From Termitomyces sp. T153 (Eukaryota > Basidiomycota > Agaricomycetes > Agaricales > Lyophyllaceae), in assembly GCA_018296165.2 (NCBI GenBank), contig JACKQL020000003.1, positions 186,001 to 250,000 of the forward strand: DNA of 64,000 nucleotides, given 5' to 3'. Of the stretch, positions 23,126 to 34,259 are shown in pieces (within the stretch, counting starts at the first letter, position 1; each line of letters opens with the position of its first letter). A program made the translations under genes and the position numbers. The notes under the pieces were generated by a model. The model made no database searches and was not told the origin of the DNA. It saw only the letters and a program-made list of their open reading frames with translations.

Positions 23126-23694
23126 AATAGCTGATTATGCTATATATACTGGATTTGCCATGCACATCCCATCTGCTACACTGGATTTGCTATGCACATC
23201 ATATCCACTATGCCAACCAGAACCACCCTTTCTATAGTGGATTTGCAACCTTACTACTTTGGGACAATGTCACATGTAGTCTACATTGTTGATTCTGCTG
23301 CTATAAAAGTCCTACTCTTCCCAACTACTAGCTCATAACAATACAATGTATAACCCCTGCAAACCAAAAGGGCAGTCAAAAATGTCCACTCAAAGTGTTT
23401 ATGACAACACATTGTAATATTGCAATGGCACCATTGCAGATGTAACATTGTTAACTTCTGCTACAATGCAGAGGATTCCACTGGACATGTAGCATACAAT
23501 ACAATACAAAACATGTTCTGCTACAATGTCTGACACATGCACTTGTAGTGCCCTACCTTGACAATGCCACCTGGAGGGGGTGAAGTATGCCTATAGAGGT
23601 GTCTCCATAAGAAAGGTTCAACAACATCAAGACTCAGTCTTGCTGGATCCAAGGATGTTGCAGGATAATAGAAATGGGAGTGGGGTGGTTTTTT
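23126..23694. other. no gene recognised; short duplication
   Basis: CpG-poor sequence between the KDZ relic and the gypsy element. A stretch of about 33 bases containing CTGGATTTGC(C/T)ATGCACATC is duplicated in tandem at about 23148-23212. This is where the 3' LTR of the adjacent minus-strand gypsy element would be expected, and no copy of it is here. Confidence 0.45.
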
Positions 23695-26600
23695 TTAGGA
23701 GTGGGGGCCTTTGAATTCATGTGCACCACCTTGATACATGCTGGGGAATGGAAAGTCAGATGGGAAATGGGTAACAAAGGTGGAGAAGAAAGGAAGGCAG
23801 ATGGATGAAAAGAGGGAGAACTTTACCAGCAGGTCCTTCCTTAAATATTCAGTTAATTCCAAATTTCCAAGAAACACCTGAGGATCATTAGTAGGGGGTG
23901 TTCCTGTCCCTTCTAGCAAGTCTGTAAGGTCCTCCACTCCCATTAACTCTAAGTACACATCTAGTAGGTGAAGTTCCCTAACTTGCTCTGGAGTCATCCA
24001 TGTTTTGTCTCCCACCTTTCATAATACTTTAAACACAGCTCTGGCCTTACTGCTATGGTGCACCACAATACAATCAGCAGCCCACTCCTTGAGTTCCTGC
24101 CCAGTAATCTCTTTGTCTAGTCTTTCTGGGAATAATCAATTGTCATTAGGTTTATGAATTCAGAGTCAGACAGCATGGAAAACATCATGCACACCTCACT
24201 GTCACAGGCTGGAAGGAATGTCTACCTGGTAAGAGTTATTGCTGAAGTCTTTGATTATTGGGTGTGGCTCCTCATATTTAGGAATGAGTTTGTAGGCCAA
24301 TCCCTTTGGGTCAGCTATATTCTTAGTGGATAGGTACACTAAATCTCCCTTAGTGAATGGAAATGGTCTGCATCTTCTATTAGCAGCTTTGGTCTGCTTT
24401 ACTCAAGCTGCTAGGATACTGTCATGAGCAGCCATTATGACTGTGCATAAATGCTGAGCAAATATCTGTACTCTAGTGTACTCTCCAGCCAGTGCCTGGT
24501 TCCAGATAAGGGCTCTAGGCACACATCCTGAATTAAGGAAGAAAGGAAAATAGCCAGTGCTGTCTGAGCATGCAATGTTGATGGCAAATTTCATGGTGGG
24601 TAGCTTGGGAACCCAATCTCACTGGTTGGTTTCTATGCACTGCCTAATCATTTGGGTCACAGTACAATTGGCCCTTTCTGTGGCCCCATCTGTTTCAGAG
24701 TGGTTTGAGGATGACAGTCTCAACTGGGTCCCAATCAAGGCATGTAAGTGAAACCAGAATGTACTGGTAAAATATGAGTCTCTATCACTCACAATGGCAT
24801 GTGGTAGCCCATGGAACTTATATACTTCTGCAAATACTAGCTCAGCAATGTGCTTGGCCATGTAATTAGTGCAACCTGGTACTAGGTGCACCATGGCAGT
24901 AAGATGATCTACGATTACAGTTAGTGAATCATAGGTTGTGTCCCAATCCTTTGATTCAGAAAGGGAACCCACAAAGTCAATTTATATGACCTCCCATGGT
25001 TGGGTTGGAGCCTTTAGCAGATGTAATGGATCATAGGGGCGTTGGTTCAATGGTTTACTCCTTTAGCAGGTGGCACAAGTGTTGCAATAGATCTGTACAT
25101 CATTTGTCATGCTTTTCCACCACACCAAGCTGCTGAGGTAAAGTAATGTCTTATGTGGTCCTAGATGGGCCAGTGGTGAGTGAGCTTCTGAGATGACTAT
25201 TTCTCAGATGCTTCTCCCTCCTACTATAACTGCTGGTACATACAGCAATCTGCCAGTTAACACTTTGAGGAAGATGAGGTCATCCTCAATATCAAAATTC
25301 TTATAATGTTTAGGATTTTCAATGAATTTCTTGAACAGCTGATCTTCTCTGTATTTCCCTTGTATACTTCTGCATAAGTCTATGGGTTTGCAGCCATTTT
25401 GAATCAGTTCTTCCAGTGAAACAGGAGGTAGTCATTCTATTAAGTTGTTTAGGATTTGTGATTGGGTTGCTATATTTTTGTCCAATGCCTGTTCTTCAGT
25501 TGTTCAATCCAATTGGGTTGACTTGAATAAACTTGACTCAACCATGGGTCTTCATGCTGGCAGTCTAATAACCAATTTTCCAGGAGTTTGGGAGGAGTGT
25601 TGCTGTATCCCTTAGGACCCACCCTCCTTTTGTTCCTTTGGGCCTCAAAGAACAAAATCTCTCTTTATGCATGCAGCAAATTCCTTTGAAGTTACAGGCC
25701 TTCCAGTCTCAACAGGTTTCATGTTCCTATCCTTTCCTTCACCCTGTTGTTCATTTGGGCCAGGTGAGTGTTGCACAGTTGTATACCAGCCTTCAAGGCC
25801 CACTAATACTGAAATTAATATCAGGTGTCCTTCTGATGTGTATCCACTATATTGTGATAGGTGTATTCCAATCAAGCCCTCACAGTTCCTGGTTTATCAT
25901 TTAAGCACAACTGCAATAGAGTGTCTGATAAAATATTGCCCGCTCCAGGGACATTTTCTATTGTAAAATCAAACTTGCCTACCTTTTCCATCTACCAGGC
26001 CTGCTATCCTGATAGGTTTTTCTGCTGAAGTAGGTGGAATAATCCCTTGTGGTCTGTGTACCATCTGAACTCAGTACCTTGTAACAGAAACTAACGGCAC
26101 AGCATAGTCTCTATACCAGTGAGCATCTCTATTTCATGAACAGGGTAGTTCTATTGTGTGGGGTTGGATTTAGCCAAATAGAATGCTGCCACCATGGTGT
26201 TTTTCCAGTCATTTCCCTGACTAATAACTCCAGCTATTCCTGTTATGCATCCATCTGTAATCATGTTTATGTGTTCTGCTCCTGGTCCATAAATGAGAGG
26301 TTTTTGATGGTGATCTTTGCATGATAATGCCAACCATTTAACATCTTTGAATTGTGCACTGATGGGTGTACTCCCATCAGAATGGTACTATGTCCCTGGT
26401 CAGCCCATGCAGTATTCCCATTGGGATTTGTACTCTATCTATATCATTGGCCAGATAACCAGCCACACCAAGAAACCCTCTTAGCAAATCTCTATCGGTA
26501 GGGACCTTTTATTTTACCAATGCATATATTTTATTGGGGTCCATCCAAATTCCCCCATTGTCAACCACCAAACCCAGGATTTTCATTTCCTGACACAAGA

Positions 26601-27680
26601 ACTTGAGTTTTCATTCACTTAGGTAAAGTTTCTCTTGTTGCAAGATGTCAATTACTATTTTAACATGCTCTATGTGTTCTTCTAGCATATTTGAGTAGAT
26701 TATTATATTGTCCAAATACACATTCATAAATCTTCCCAGATAGAGTGCAAACAAGTAATTCATAAGCACTTGGTACATGGTGGTTGCATTGCAGTCACCC
26801 TGCTGGATTACATGGCTGATGATGATATTGCTGTCAGGGGTTGTGACTGTGGTTTTTGGTACATATTCAAGTTTAATTTGGATCTGTTTATATGCATCCT
26901 GACCATCCATCAGAGATCTAGATCTAGCCCAGGCTGCATGACAGAGGATGCCATCTATATCAGGCAATGATGATGATTTTTTACTAGCGTTGGTGTTTTG
27001 AGCCCATAAATCACTAACTATCCTTAGCCTCACAGGTTTGCCAGGTTTCTCTGGCTTTCTGAGAAACATCAGAGGTATGGCATTCTCTCACATTATTACT
27101 TCCCATCTCCCTGTGTTGATATAAGTTGCCCTTTTTTCATTCCATCAGGGTCTCAAGGCCTCAGAACATTTAGACAGTCTCCAAGGGTGAATCTTTGACT
27201 CATCTATTAATGGTATTTCATGATTAATCACTCTCAAGGGAGGTAATGGAGTTTCAGCAGCTGATTTGCACAAGGGTTTGGCATATTCCAACAGCTCATC
27301 CCACACCTGGTCTAAATTCCCTTCTATCATAGGTAGAGGCTGCTTACTTCTGACCATGATATGCAGCAGATTTAATCCAAATATGACTTGATGCTTGTAT
27401 ATCCATGGAGTTCCAAGGATAACATTGTACTCATTGAAGTTCATTATGTCAAAATACCTTTTCCCTAAAATACACTGATATTCCATTTGGATAGTGGCCC
27501 CATAATTGACTCGGAATTGGAACCCTTGAACAGCCAGCTGCACTGAAATGGGGTCTGCCAACTCAACCTTGCAAACCTTGAGCTGTTCTGCCACTGTGCT
27601 TGACATGAAATTGCCTAAGGATCCTGAGTCCACCAGGGCTTGGACAGGATGCATGTTCACCTTAGCTACTATAACCAAGG
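23695..27680 (-). pseudogene. gypsy pol relic: protease, RT, RNase H, integrase, chromodomain-like end
   Basis: Minus strand from 27680: protease with ALVDSGSLGNFMSS (about 27620); reverse transcriptase 27069-26611 with VRLRIVSDLWAQNTNASKK and the box VYLDNIIIYSN (26707-26718), where the second Asp of YLDD is now Asn; RNase H piece at 26333-26151 (INMITDGCITGIAGVISQG); integrase core at 24990-24619 with VSDRDSYFTSTFWFHLHALI and TDGATERAN, so the expected acidic residues are still visible; then KFAINIACSDSTGYFPFFLN and, at about 24060-23900, IVVHHSSKARAVF plus WKVGDKTWMTPEQV, a chromodomain-like ending. Stops and frameshifts separate all these pieces. Confidence 0.85.
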
Positions 27681-27699
27681 GTTTTGGTATTTTCTGCTG

Positions 27700-30600
27700 C
27701 TCATTCTTTTGTCAGGCATTGTTTTGTCTCAGCTTAGAGTAAGTACCCACTTCCACTTGTTGACCCATGAGTTCTAAGGCATTCAGAGTGTCTTGGACCC
27801 CCTCTACACTATTCAAGTTCAGCCCCCTAGCTTCCCTTACAATGCAAGCCAAGTCCTCATCTAGTTGAGAGAGAGGTATCATATGAGGGCCTTCCAAATC
27901 TTCATTCCCTGGAGGGCCACTTGCTCCTATTACAAACTTTTGGGGATCCTGTGATGATTTTTGGATATATCATTCTACTATATTGAACTGAGTATCTTTC
28001 AGGAATTCAGGTAAGATCCTTGCTTGGAATTCAAGCACACAATGATTGACTTTGTAATAAGGTCCATTAATTCCTTCTTGTAAATAGATTCAGAATTGTC
28101 TTCTCCTTATTACTCTTTGTTCTTCTCCTGCTGCTGTATAGGGAGATCCCAACTCCAACACTTGATAGGCATTCCAGGCATATATGTCCCCCAAAACAGT
28201 TGTTCAATACCAGTTAGTGCATGTCATTGGGACCTGAGATTCTTCCACACAGTACTTAGCATACCAGGTCCCTATTTCATATTCCTCATCTGCCACATCA
28301 ATTTTTGGCACAATGAAATTGGTCCTGCAAACCTGATCCCACAAGGACATTTCATGTTCACTGATGTCAAAGGCTATGAAATGAGGACCCTTGTACTGTA
28401 GACAATTGGTCAGGTCTCCTGAGTTATAGTTGTAGTAGCTCCAGCATGTATTCTAACTTATGTGCATTGGCACTTCCCAGAATCTCAGGTTTTCCTCTTC
28501 ACTTTTCCACCTCCCACAATAGGAGAGTTTTAGTCTTGCTCTTTTGGACCTCAACATCATAAGCAGCATCCCCCCAACTAAGTGTCATGGGGGCACTGAG
28601 TATCACAGAATCCAAGGTATTGTCTTCTTCATCAAATGGTAATTCCACTGACTTGACTGTCATCCAGGCCCTTCCCCAGTCATCTACCAGTCTCAAGTCA
28701 TCCAACTCAGCCTCCCATACACTATCATTGTCAGTTTTGAAATCATCTTCCTCACTTGACCTGACACAGATTGCAACTCTGGTAGACTAGTTGTGTCTTC
28801 CTCTTCTCCTTTGGAGGTATTTATGGGAGTGTGGGTAGTGCCATATGTTGGTGGATCTAATATTATAGTCTGTAATTGTATATGTAAGTTGTCTGTTTCC
28901 TTCTGGACCTCTTCTTCAGAGTCAGAATCTAATACTAGTTGTAGGGCATGCAGCCCTTCCTCTTCAAGACTTTCATTAGACTCAAATATCAGTTCTTCTG
29001 ATTCACCTGGTGTGATAGGCTCCAAGGAAATCTGGATATGTCCAATTACTAGGCCCTGGGTGGTATTCCCTAGTGCCTTGTCTCTCAACCTTTCAATTTC
29101 TTGAAGATTTACATGGATGCTATGGACTTTGAGACCTGGAGGGTTTTCCATAGATGATTTCATAGTTTTCTTGTGAGGACAATTGCAAGAGAAATTACCT
29201 GTTTCACCACACCCAAAGCAATAATTATCAGTGCTATACTCTGCTACCTGTTTATCACTTAACCCATTCTGTTGATCTGGCTTGTGATCAGGCCGCTTTG
29301 AATTTTCAGGCTTATAGTTAGGATACCTGGATCCCTTTGTATTGTTTCTAATAGATTAGAAGCCTGGAGTACTGTTGGCCTTTTTGCCCAAGGAGGACTA
29401 AGATTGAGGATTATGCTGGGGGTTCTGGCCTTTGCCTCCTCCTTGTTTTGTTCCATTTACCTTGCCTGAGCTGTTGGGAAATAGATAATTGCTGTATCTG
29501 TGGAATTTGGACAAAGATCTCCCTTCCTTTTGGGGCTCATCCCACTTTATGTTCTCAGTGCATTCCAGAAACTCTGCATAGGATATGATATCCCCCCATT
29601 TTGACACCTCTGGGTCCAGACCAGCACAATATAATCCTCTTTTAATAGAGGATCTAAACCCCATGAATAGTTTGACAATTTTCTCTTGTTTGCTGATAGA
29701 ACCAACATAAATGAAAAGTTCTTCCAGCTCCAATACATATTCTTGCACAGAGAGGGATTTCCCTTGTCCAAAGTCCCACAACTTATTTCACTATTGGTTT
29801 TGGAAATCAGTGGGGAAACACTTGTTGAATAGTTCTTTGAAGAATCTCTCTAAAGTCCACCCTCATGGGCATCTCAAGACCTCATGCAAATAGAAGTTCC
29901 ATGCTTTTCCAGTGAGGAAACTAGCCACTACTGTAATGTGTCAATGCTTTTCTATGTATCTGTCAGTCAAGTAATTCAAGCATTGGTTTATGAACTGCAT
30001 AAACTTCTAAATGTCCAATGCTCCTCCATACTTTTCAAGTGGGATAGGTTTGACAGTCAATGCAGGTTTATGCCGGTACTCCTTTTTCTTATTATTTTGA
30101 GACTGTTGTTTCTTACATTCCTTACCAGTTGGTTTTTTTCCTTTCTTTTGTCATTGTCAACTATTGACTTCAGATGCCTTGCTTTCAGTGCTAGAGTCTG
30201 GTGATGAGCTGCCTGAGTCTGAAGAAGAGTAGTTTTGGTTGGATGACTCCTTGCTACTGGAGTACCTGCTGCTATTGTTGCTTTTATCTAATGCCCCTGT
30301 ATCAGAGCGTGGATGCAGACTGTTGTGCCTCCTCCTAATCTGCAAGAAGAGTTTGTCCAGTGTGCTGCCCCTGGACACCTGATTGATGGGGTGTAGTACA
30401 CCACCAGTGTTGCCCTTGACTTGTGGGTGTGTTCCCTCTTAGTTTACTTGGTCAATATTACTGATGAGTTCCTTCATCCTATAACAAAGGGCTGGGGATA
30501 GCTTCTTTGCCTCCCTTTCTGGCTGGCCCCTGGAGGTCTTCCTTTGTTCTTTACAGGTCTCCCATATTTGGGCCTGTGTCTCTAAGTCAAGCTTGTCATC

Positions 30601-31203
30601 TAAGAATTGAGCATCCCCCTAATTGCTGGAATCTGCTCCCTGGCCCTTATAGCACCTTACTACCTTGCTCTCCTCAGAGCTAGTCTCATTGTTAGTTGAA
30701 GGATGTAATGCAATCAATTTATTATTTCTATTGTTTACACAAGACTGTTTCTCTATTATTATCTGTTGACAGGCCAGTTCCACCATGCATTCCTGTTCTG
30801 GGTTCAGCATTCCTGATTCTGCCATTTCTTTCAATGACTTGGCCTCTTCCACCCATCAACAGTGGAGGGTTCCTGTCATTTTTATAAAGGGTTGGCCCTC
30901 ACTCCTTACTTCTGATATCATAGATTTCAATGTGGATTGCTGCCTTCAATACTTTGAAGCGGGTTGTACCTTTGTAGGCTGGGTATACTCCTTGCAGGAG
31001 TTAACTACAGGGGGCCTGGACTCTTCAAGTGTGGGCTGGGGCCCACTCTGGATCTCATTACCAAAATCGGCAGTGTTTCCATGCATGGTCCAACTGGACA
31101 CATGTGTACTTGGTTCCAGTCCCAGTGGTAGCCCAGTTTCTTGGGTTACTGGGGCTTGGTTGCAAGTGGGGTATCTATGTTGTAAAGTGTTGTTAGTAGA
31201 CAT
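27700..31203 (-). pseudogene. gypsy gag relic
   Basis: It begins MSTNNTLQHRYPTCN at 31203 and is acidic and Ser/Glu-rich in its first half (30852-30157). The capsid-like core lies at 29781-29398 (SVQEYVLELEELFIYVGSIS). A zinc knuckle follows at about 29220-29170: CFGCGETGNFSCNC, where the usual His is Asn and the Arg before the last Cys has become Cys. Further acidic segments run to about 27712. It has numerous stops. Assignment is by position and the knuckle. Confidence 0.7.
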
Positions 31204-31316
31204 TTTTGTTATACTGACTCATGAGAGGATTCCTTCTGATTGATCAGACTGGTTGGTTCCACAATGCATAAGCCAACACTTGCTAGAGTATATAGAACTT
31301 TTTTGAGATGAAAATA

Positions 31317-31533
31317 TGTAATACAAGGCTGTTTAATAGGGCAGATGTCAAGTCACATGAGTTTAGAGTCTTCACAAGTGAACTGGAGTAAGTTCTAGGA
31401 TTGTGAAAAAGTTAACAACTCTAGCACATCTTTGTAGGTATATATAGGTAGATCAAGTGTTATGTAAGTATAATGAAATATCAAAATGAGATAACAAGGG
31501 TGACTGATAAGAGTCTGTCATGATTCTCTTACA
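31317..31533 (-). repeat. gypsy LTR (copy B), 5' LTR of the minus-strand element, 217 bp
   Basis: Starts TGTAAT and ends CTTACA on the plus strand, and is about 88 percent identical by eye to 7901-8116. On the minus strand it reads TGTAAGAG and carries TATATATA at 31439-31446. The gag start lies 114 bases downstream on the minus strand. Bases outside it (31534-31538) are TTTGC; the bases outside copy A (7896-7900) are TTTTC, a 4-of-5 match. Confidence 0.8.
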
Positions 31534-31779
31534 TTTGCTTACCAGTTGCTTGAAATAAGTTTTTCACAATTATATCACACCTCAGTTTGTTTACTCTGTG
31601 AGTACCATGCTGAGATGTGTACATTATAATCTTGTTTACTGTACTTGTAACTTAACAATGTATCTAGTTCTCTCATACTAAAATAGTACCTCTATTCAAC
31701 AGGTTTGAGATTGGAAATGATAAATATACCAAGTCAATGGAGGACAAACAGTGGGCTGACAACCTCACTCTAGTACTCG

Positions 31780-32130
31780 CATCAAAATCTCAAATATTTC
31801 TTGGCCTTATCTCAGATGCCTTGTCATACATGAATCCTTAGATACTTATCAGTGTCTTCTATTAATGGCTTGCTGTCCAATGATCAAAGAAATTGTCATA
31901 CTTTACTTGACAAATTCCACTCATGATCCCACCCTTCCAGTTGTTGATGTGCCATGTCTTTGTTCATTATATCTGAAAGGAGACACCAGACAGTTACTCA
32001 ATCCACTTGTTCTGCCTTCCTTGCACTTGCTTGACATGACCCCACCAATGGACAATAAGGCACTTGAATGGCTGGGCACTCATTCCTCATGCAATCTTTT
32101 CCATCTCTATCATCAACAAAAGGGCAGTTA
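31780..32130 (+). pseudogene. F-box/LRR-like protein fragment, CpG-decayed
   Basis: The frame that opens at 31865 (MACCPMIKEIVILYLTNSTH) contains VVDVPCLCSLYLKGDTRQLL, LVLPSLHLLDM and DNKALEWLGTHSSCNLFHL. The alternation of short hydrophobic Leu/Ile strands resembles the leucine-rich half of fungal F-box-like proteins. No F-box and no end are present. The residues ALEWLGTHSSCNLFHL resemble ALEYLRSACCQTLRSLHI in the CpG-rich fragment at 53008-53511, so the two are paralogous pieces. Confidence 0.4.
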
Positions 32131-32316
32131 AGGTATATGGCCAAATATGGCCTGGAACCTATTAATCAATAGAATCAGAATATTAATGTGTTAGATTGTT
32201 TTACCAGCCTAATATAAGACTGAGTAATGTTTGTTATTACTCAACAGAACAAATGTTTTAAATTAATCTAAAGACTTGTTGATTTTTTAAAATAAATGTT
32301 ATCAGGACTAGAAATT
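32131..32316. other. AT-rich spacer, nothing recognised
   Basis: Very AT-rich sequence between the F-box-like fragment and the repeat unit flanking the chromovirus. Confidence 0.4.
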
Positions 32317-32377
32317 TCTGGTGAATCCCACATTGATTTTAGAAAATAATTGTGATATCACACAGTTTAAAGAATCC
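32317..32377. repeat. about 60-bp repeat unit, left half of an array split by the chromovirus
   Basis: The unit starts CTGGTGAATCCCACATTGAT and ends AAAGAATCC. It recurs at 38013-38071 on the other side of the chromovirus (CTAGTGAATCCCACATTGAT ... CCAGGAATCC), with a shorter third copy after it (GGTGTATCCCACATTTTTA). Its last five bases are the left target duplication. Confidence 0.6.
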
Positions 32378-32641
32378 TGTCAGGGGACTTCCATTTCCAA
32401 CCTCCATGACTGGTCCCAGCACCTCTGCAGCTTGTTTGATGTCTCCAGAGATCTCTGTATTACCTCAGCAACCATTGCTCTAGGGTTAGGAGTAGCTCCA
32501 GTCACCTGTACAGTAGTTCTACACCTCCACCACCCGCTGATGTGCTGCACCAAGCAGCAGGGATCCTTAGACTTGTTCTCTTTGGATTCCCCTCTGCTAG
32601 CTGCATGACTCCAATCCATTGCTCTAGAAGTTGCCCTTACA
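32378..32641 (+). repeat. chromovirus 5' LTR, 264 bp
   Basis: Shares start and end with the 3' LTR but lacks two internal blocks of about 33 and 65 bp found there. A 43-bp tandem duplication (32627-32669 and 32670-32712) covers its last bases and the following primer-binding region, so the true end may be 32684. Confidence 0.85.
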
Positions 32642-32778
32642 GCAGAACAAGTCTCCTAAAACTGGCCTGGAGGTTGCCCTTACAGCAGAACAAGTCTCCT
32701 AAAACTGGCCCAGAAGCCCTGCATAGCCACAAGGAACCTCCAAGCCACTATTCATCACTTCTCCACCAGGATTAAGCA

Positions 32779-33830
32779 TTGCAGAGTTCTATGTCTCAGT
32801 TTGCCAACCCAGACACACCCTTGGAGGCCTCAGCTCCACAGAACAAAGCCTGGACTTGCCTGCTCCACCTAGAAACCCAGGTGCAATTGACACAATCATC
32901 TCTCACCCACCATACAACTAAACTCTCTACTCTCCATCAGACAACAGATCTTATCTCCCAGTCCCTCCAAGCATTGCTAGAATGCCTAAGCTCTAACTCC
33001 ACCCCTCCCACAGCTGAGGAACCAGCTCTGCCCACCATAGAACCTGCTCTGGCAGCTCCAGTGACCCTGTGGCTACAGATCCCTTGCACAGCACTGCCAG
33101 ATGCATATGACAGTGCTTGCTCCAGCAGGGAGCAATTCCTACAGTCCTGCCTCACCTACAGCTACCTCAGTAGGGATGCTTTTGACTCCAATGCATTGAA
33201 AATAGTCTGGGTGCTGTCATACATGAAGACCAGACATGTCTCCACCTATGTGCTGCAAGTTTTCTGCCATCCCAGAGGTGTGGGGAGCTTTCTGGACTAG
33301 GCCACCTTTAAGAAGGACTTTTGCACAGAGTTTTTTCTATTGGACCCTGCCAAGACAGCAGCACTGATGCTACCTGACAGGGAGCAGTATGGACAAGGGA
33401 AGCATATGTTGGATGAGTACATCAACTTATTCCGAGCCCTAGTCAAACAGGCTGCCTACCCTGATGGCCTCTAGCTGTGCCTCTAGGATGGCTTGCACCC
33501 CACCTTGGTGGAACACATTGACAACCGGGTGGAGGGTGCTCTGATGATGAAAAGATTGTGTTGTAGTACAAGGTGGCTCAGGACCAATGGCAGCTCTTGG
33601 AGATACAGAGAGAGCTCCACTGCCTCCATTCCACAATGTGCCCCATTCTGGTCAGCAACTTCCACCACCCTGCACCTACTCATCCAGCAGTGGCCCTTGC
33701 TCCAGCTGCCCCCACTGCTTGTTCTCTACCCCCAGGAATTCCCATAAATGTAGACATGGCCCAACAACTCCACATGGCCCCACTGTTATGCTGGAGATGC
33801 AAGAAGCCCAGGCACTTTGCATAGCATTGT
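32779..33830 (+). pseudogene. chromovirus gag relic
   Basis: The frame from 32779 starts MQSSMSQFANPD and includes a coil-like SLTHHTTKLSTLHQTTDLIS. A capsid region follows with REQFLQSCLTYSYLSRDAF (about 33130-33185) and, after a stop at 33298, TFKKDFCTEFFLLDPAKTAA (about 33305-33362). The zinc knuckle CWRCKKPRHFA lies at about 33792-33824 and its last Cys follows after a stop. Arrangement and position are those of gag in chromoviruses. Confidence 0.75.
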
Positions 33831-34259
33831 TCCCTGAGCCTGGAGGTCTGCTACCCTTCTGCAGCGGAGCAGGAGGAGCTTTTCCTGCAGCTTCTGGCTG
33901 CAAAAGACACTGCCAGAGCTCCATTACTGGACAAGCCCTCATCAGAGTTGGCCCTGGAGGAAGCCAATGTGAGCACCTCACCTCCAGAGCTAGAGAGGGA
34001 TTTTTAGTCAAGCAATGTATGAGGTGTATGCCTCCATTGCTAGGTGCTAACAGGTTCTCTTGTCTGTCAATAGAAAATGAAACTGCCTTTTCTGATGCTT
34101 TTCATTCTGAGACAAAAGAACCTCAAAGCCCCCTTCCAGACATACAAATACTAACTCCAGAGCCCCCACCAAGCTCTCCCACACCTCCAAAGGTCTGACA
34201 GTGCAGCCCTGCTTGGGCATGCCAAATGCCCCAACAGTATGTGATGGCCTCTGGCTTGT

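Larger units (their letters stand above)
23695..31533 (-). mobile_element. Ty3/gypsy element, minus strand, 5' LTR present, 3' LTR not adjacent
   Basis: On the minus strand the order is LTR (31533-31317), gag (31203 to about 27900), protease, reverse transcriptase, RNase H, integrase and a chromodomain-like tail (27680-23695). Many stops, frameshifts and CpG-type changes show that it is inactive. The 3' LTR is not found next to the end of pol; the only other copy of the LTR in the window is at 7901-8116, in the same direction. Confidence 0.85.
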
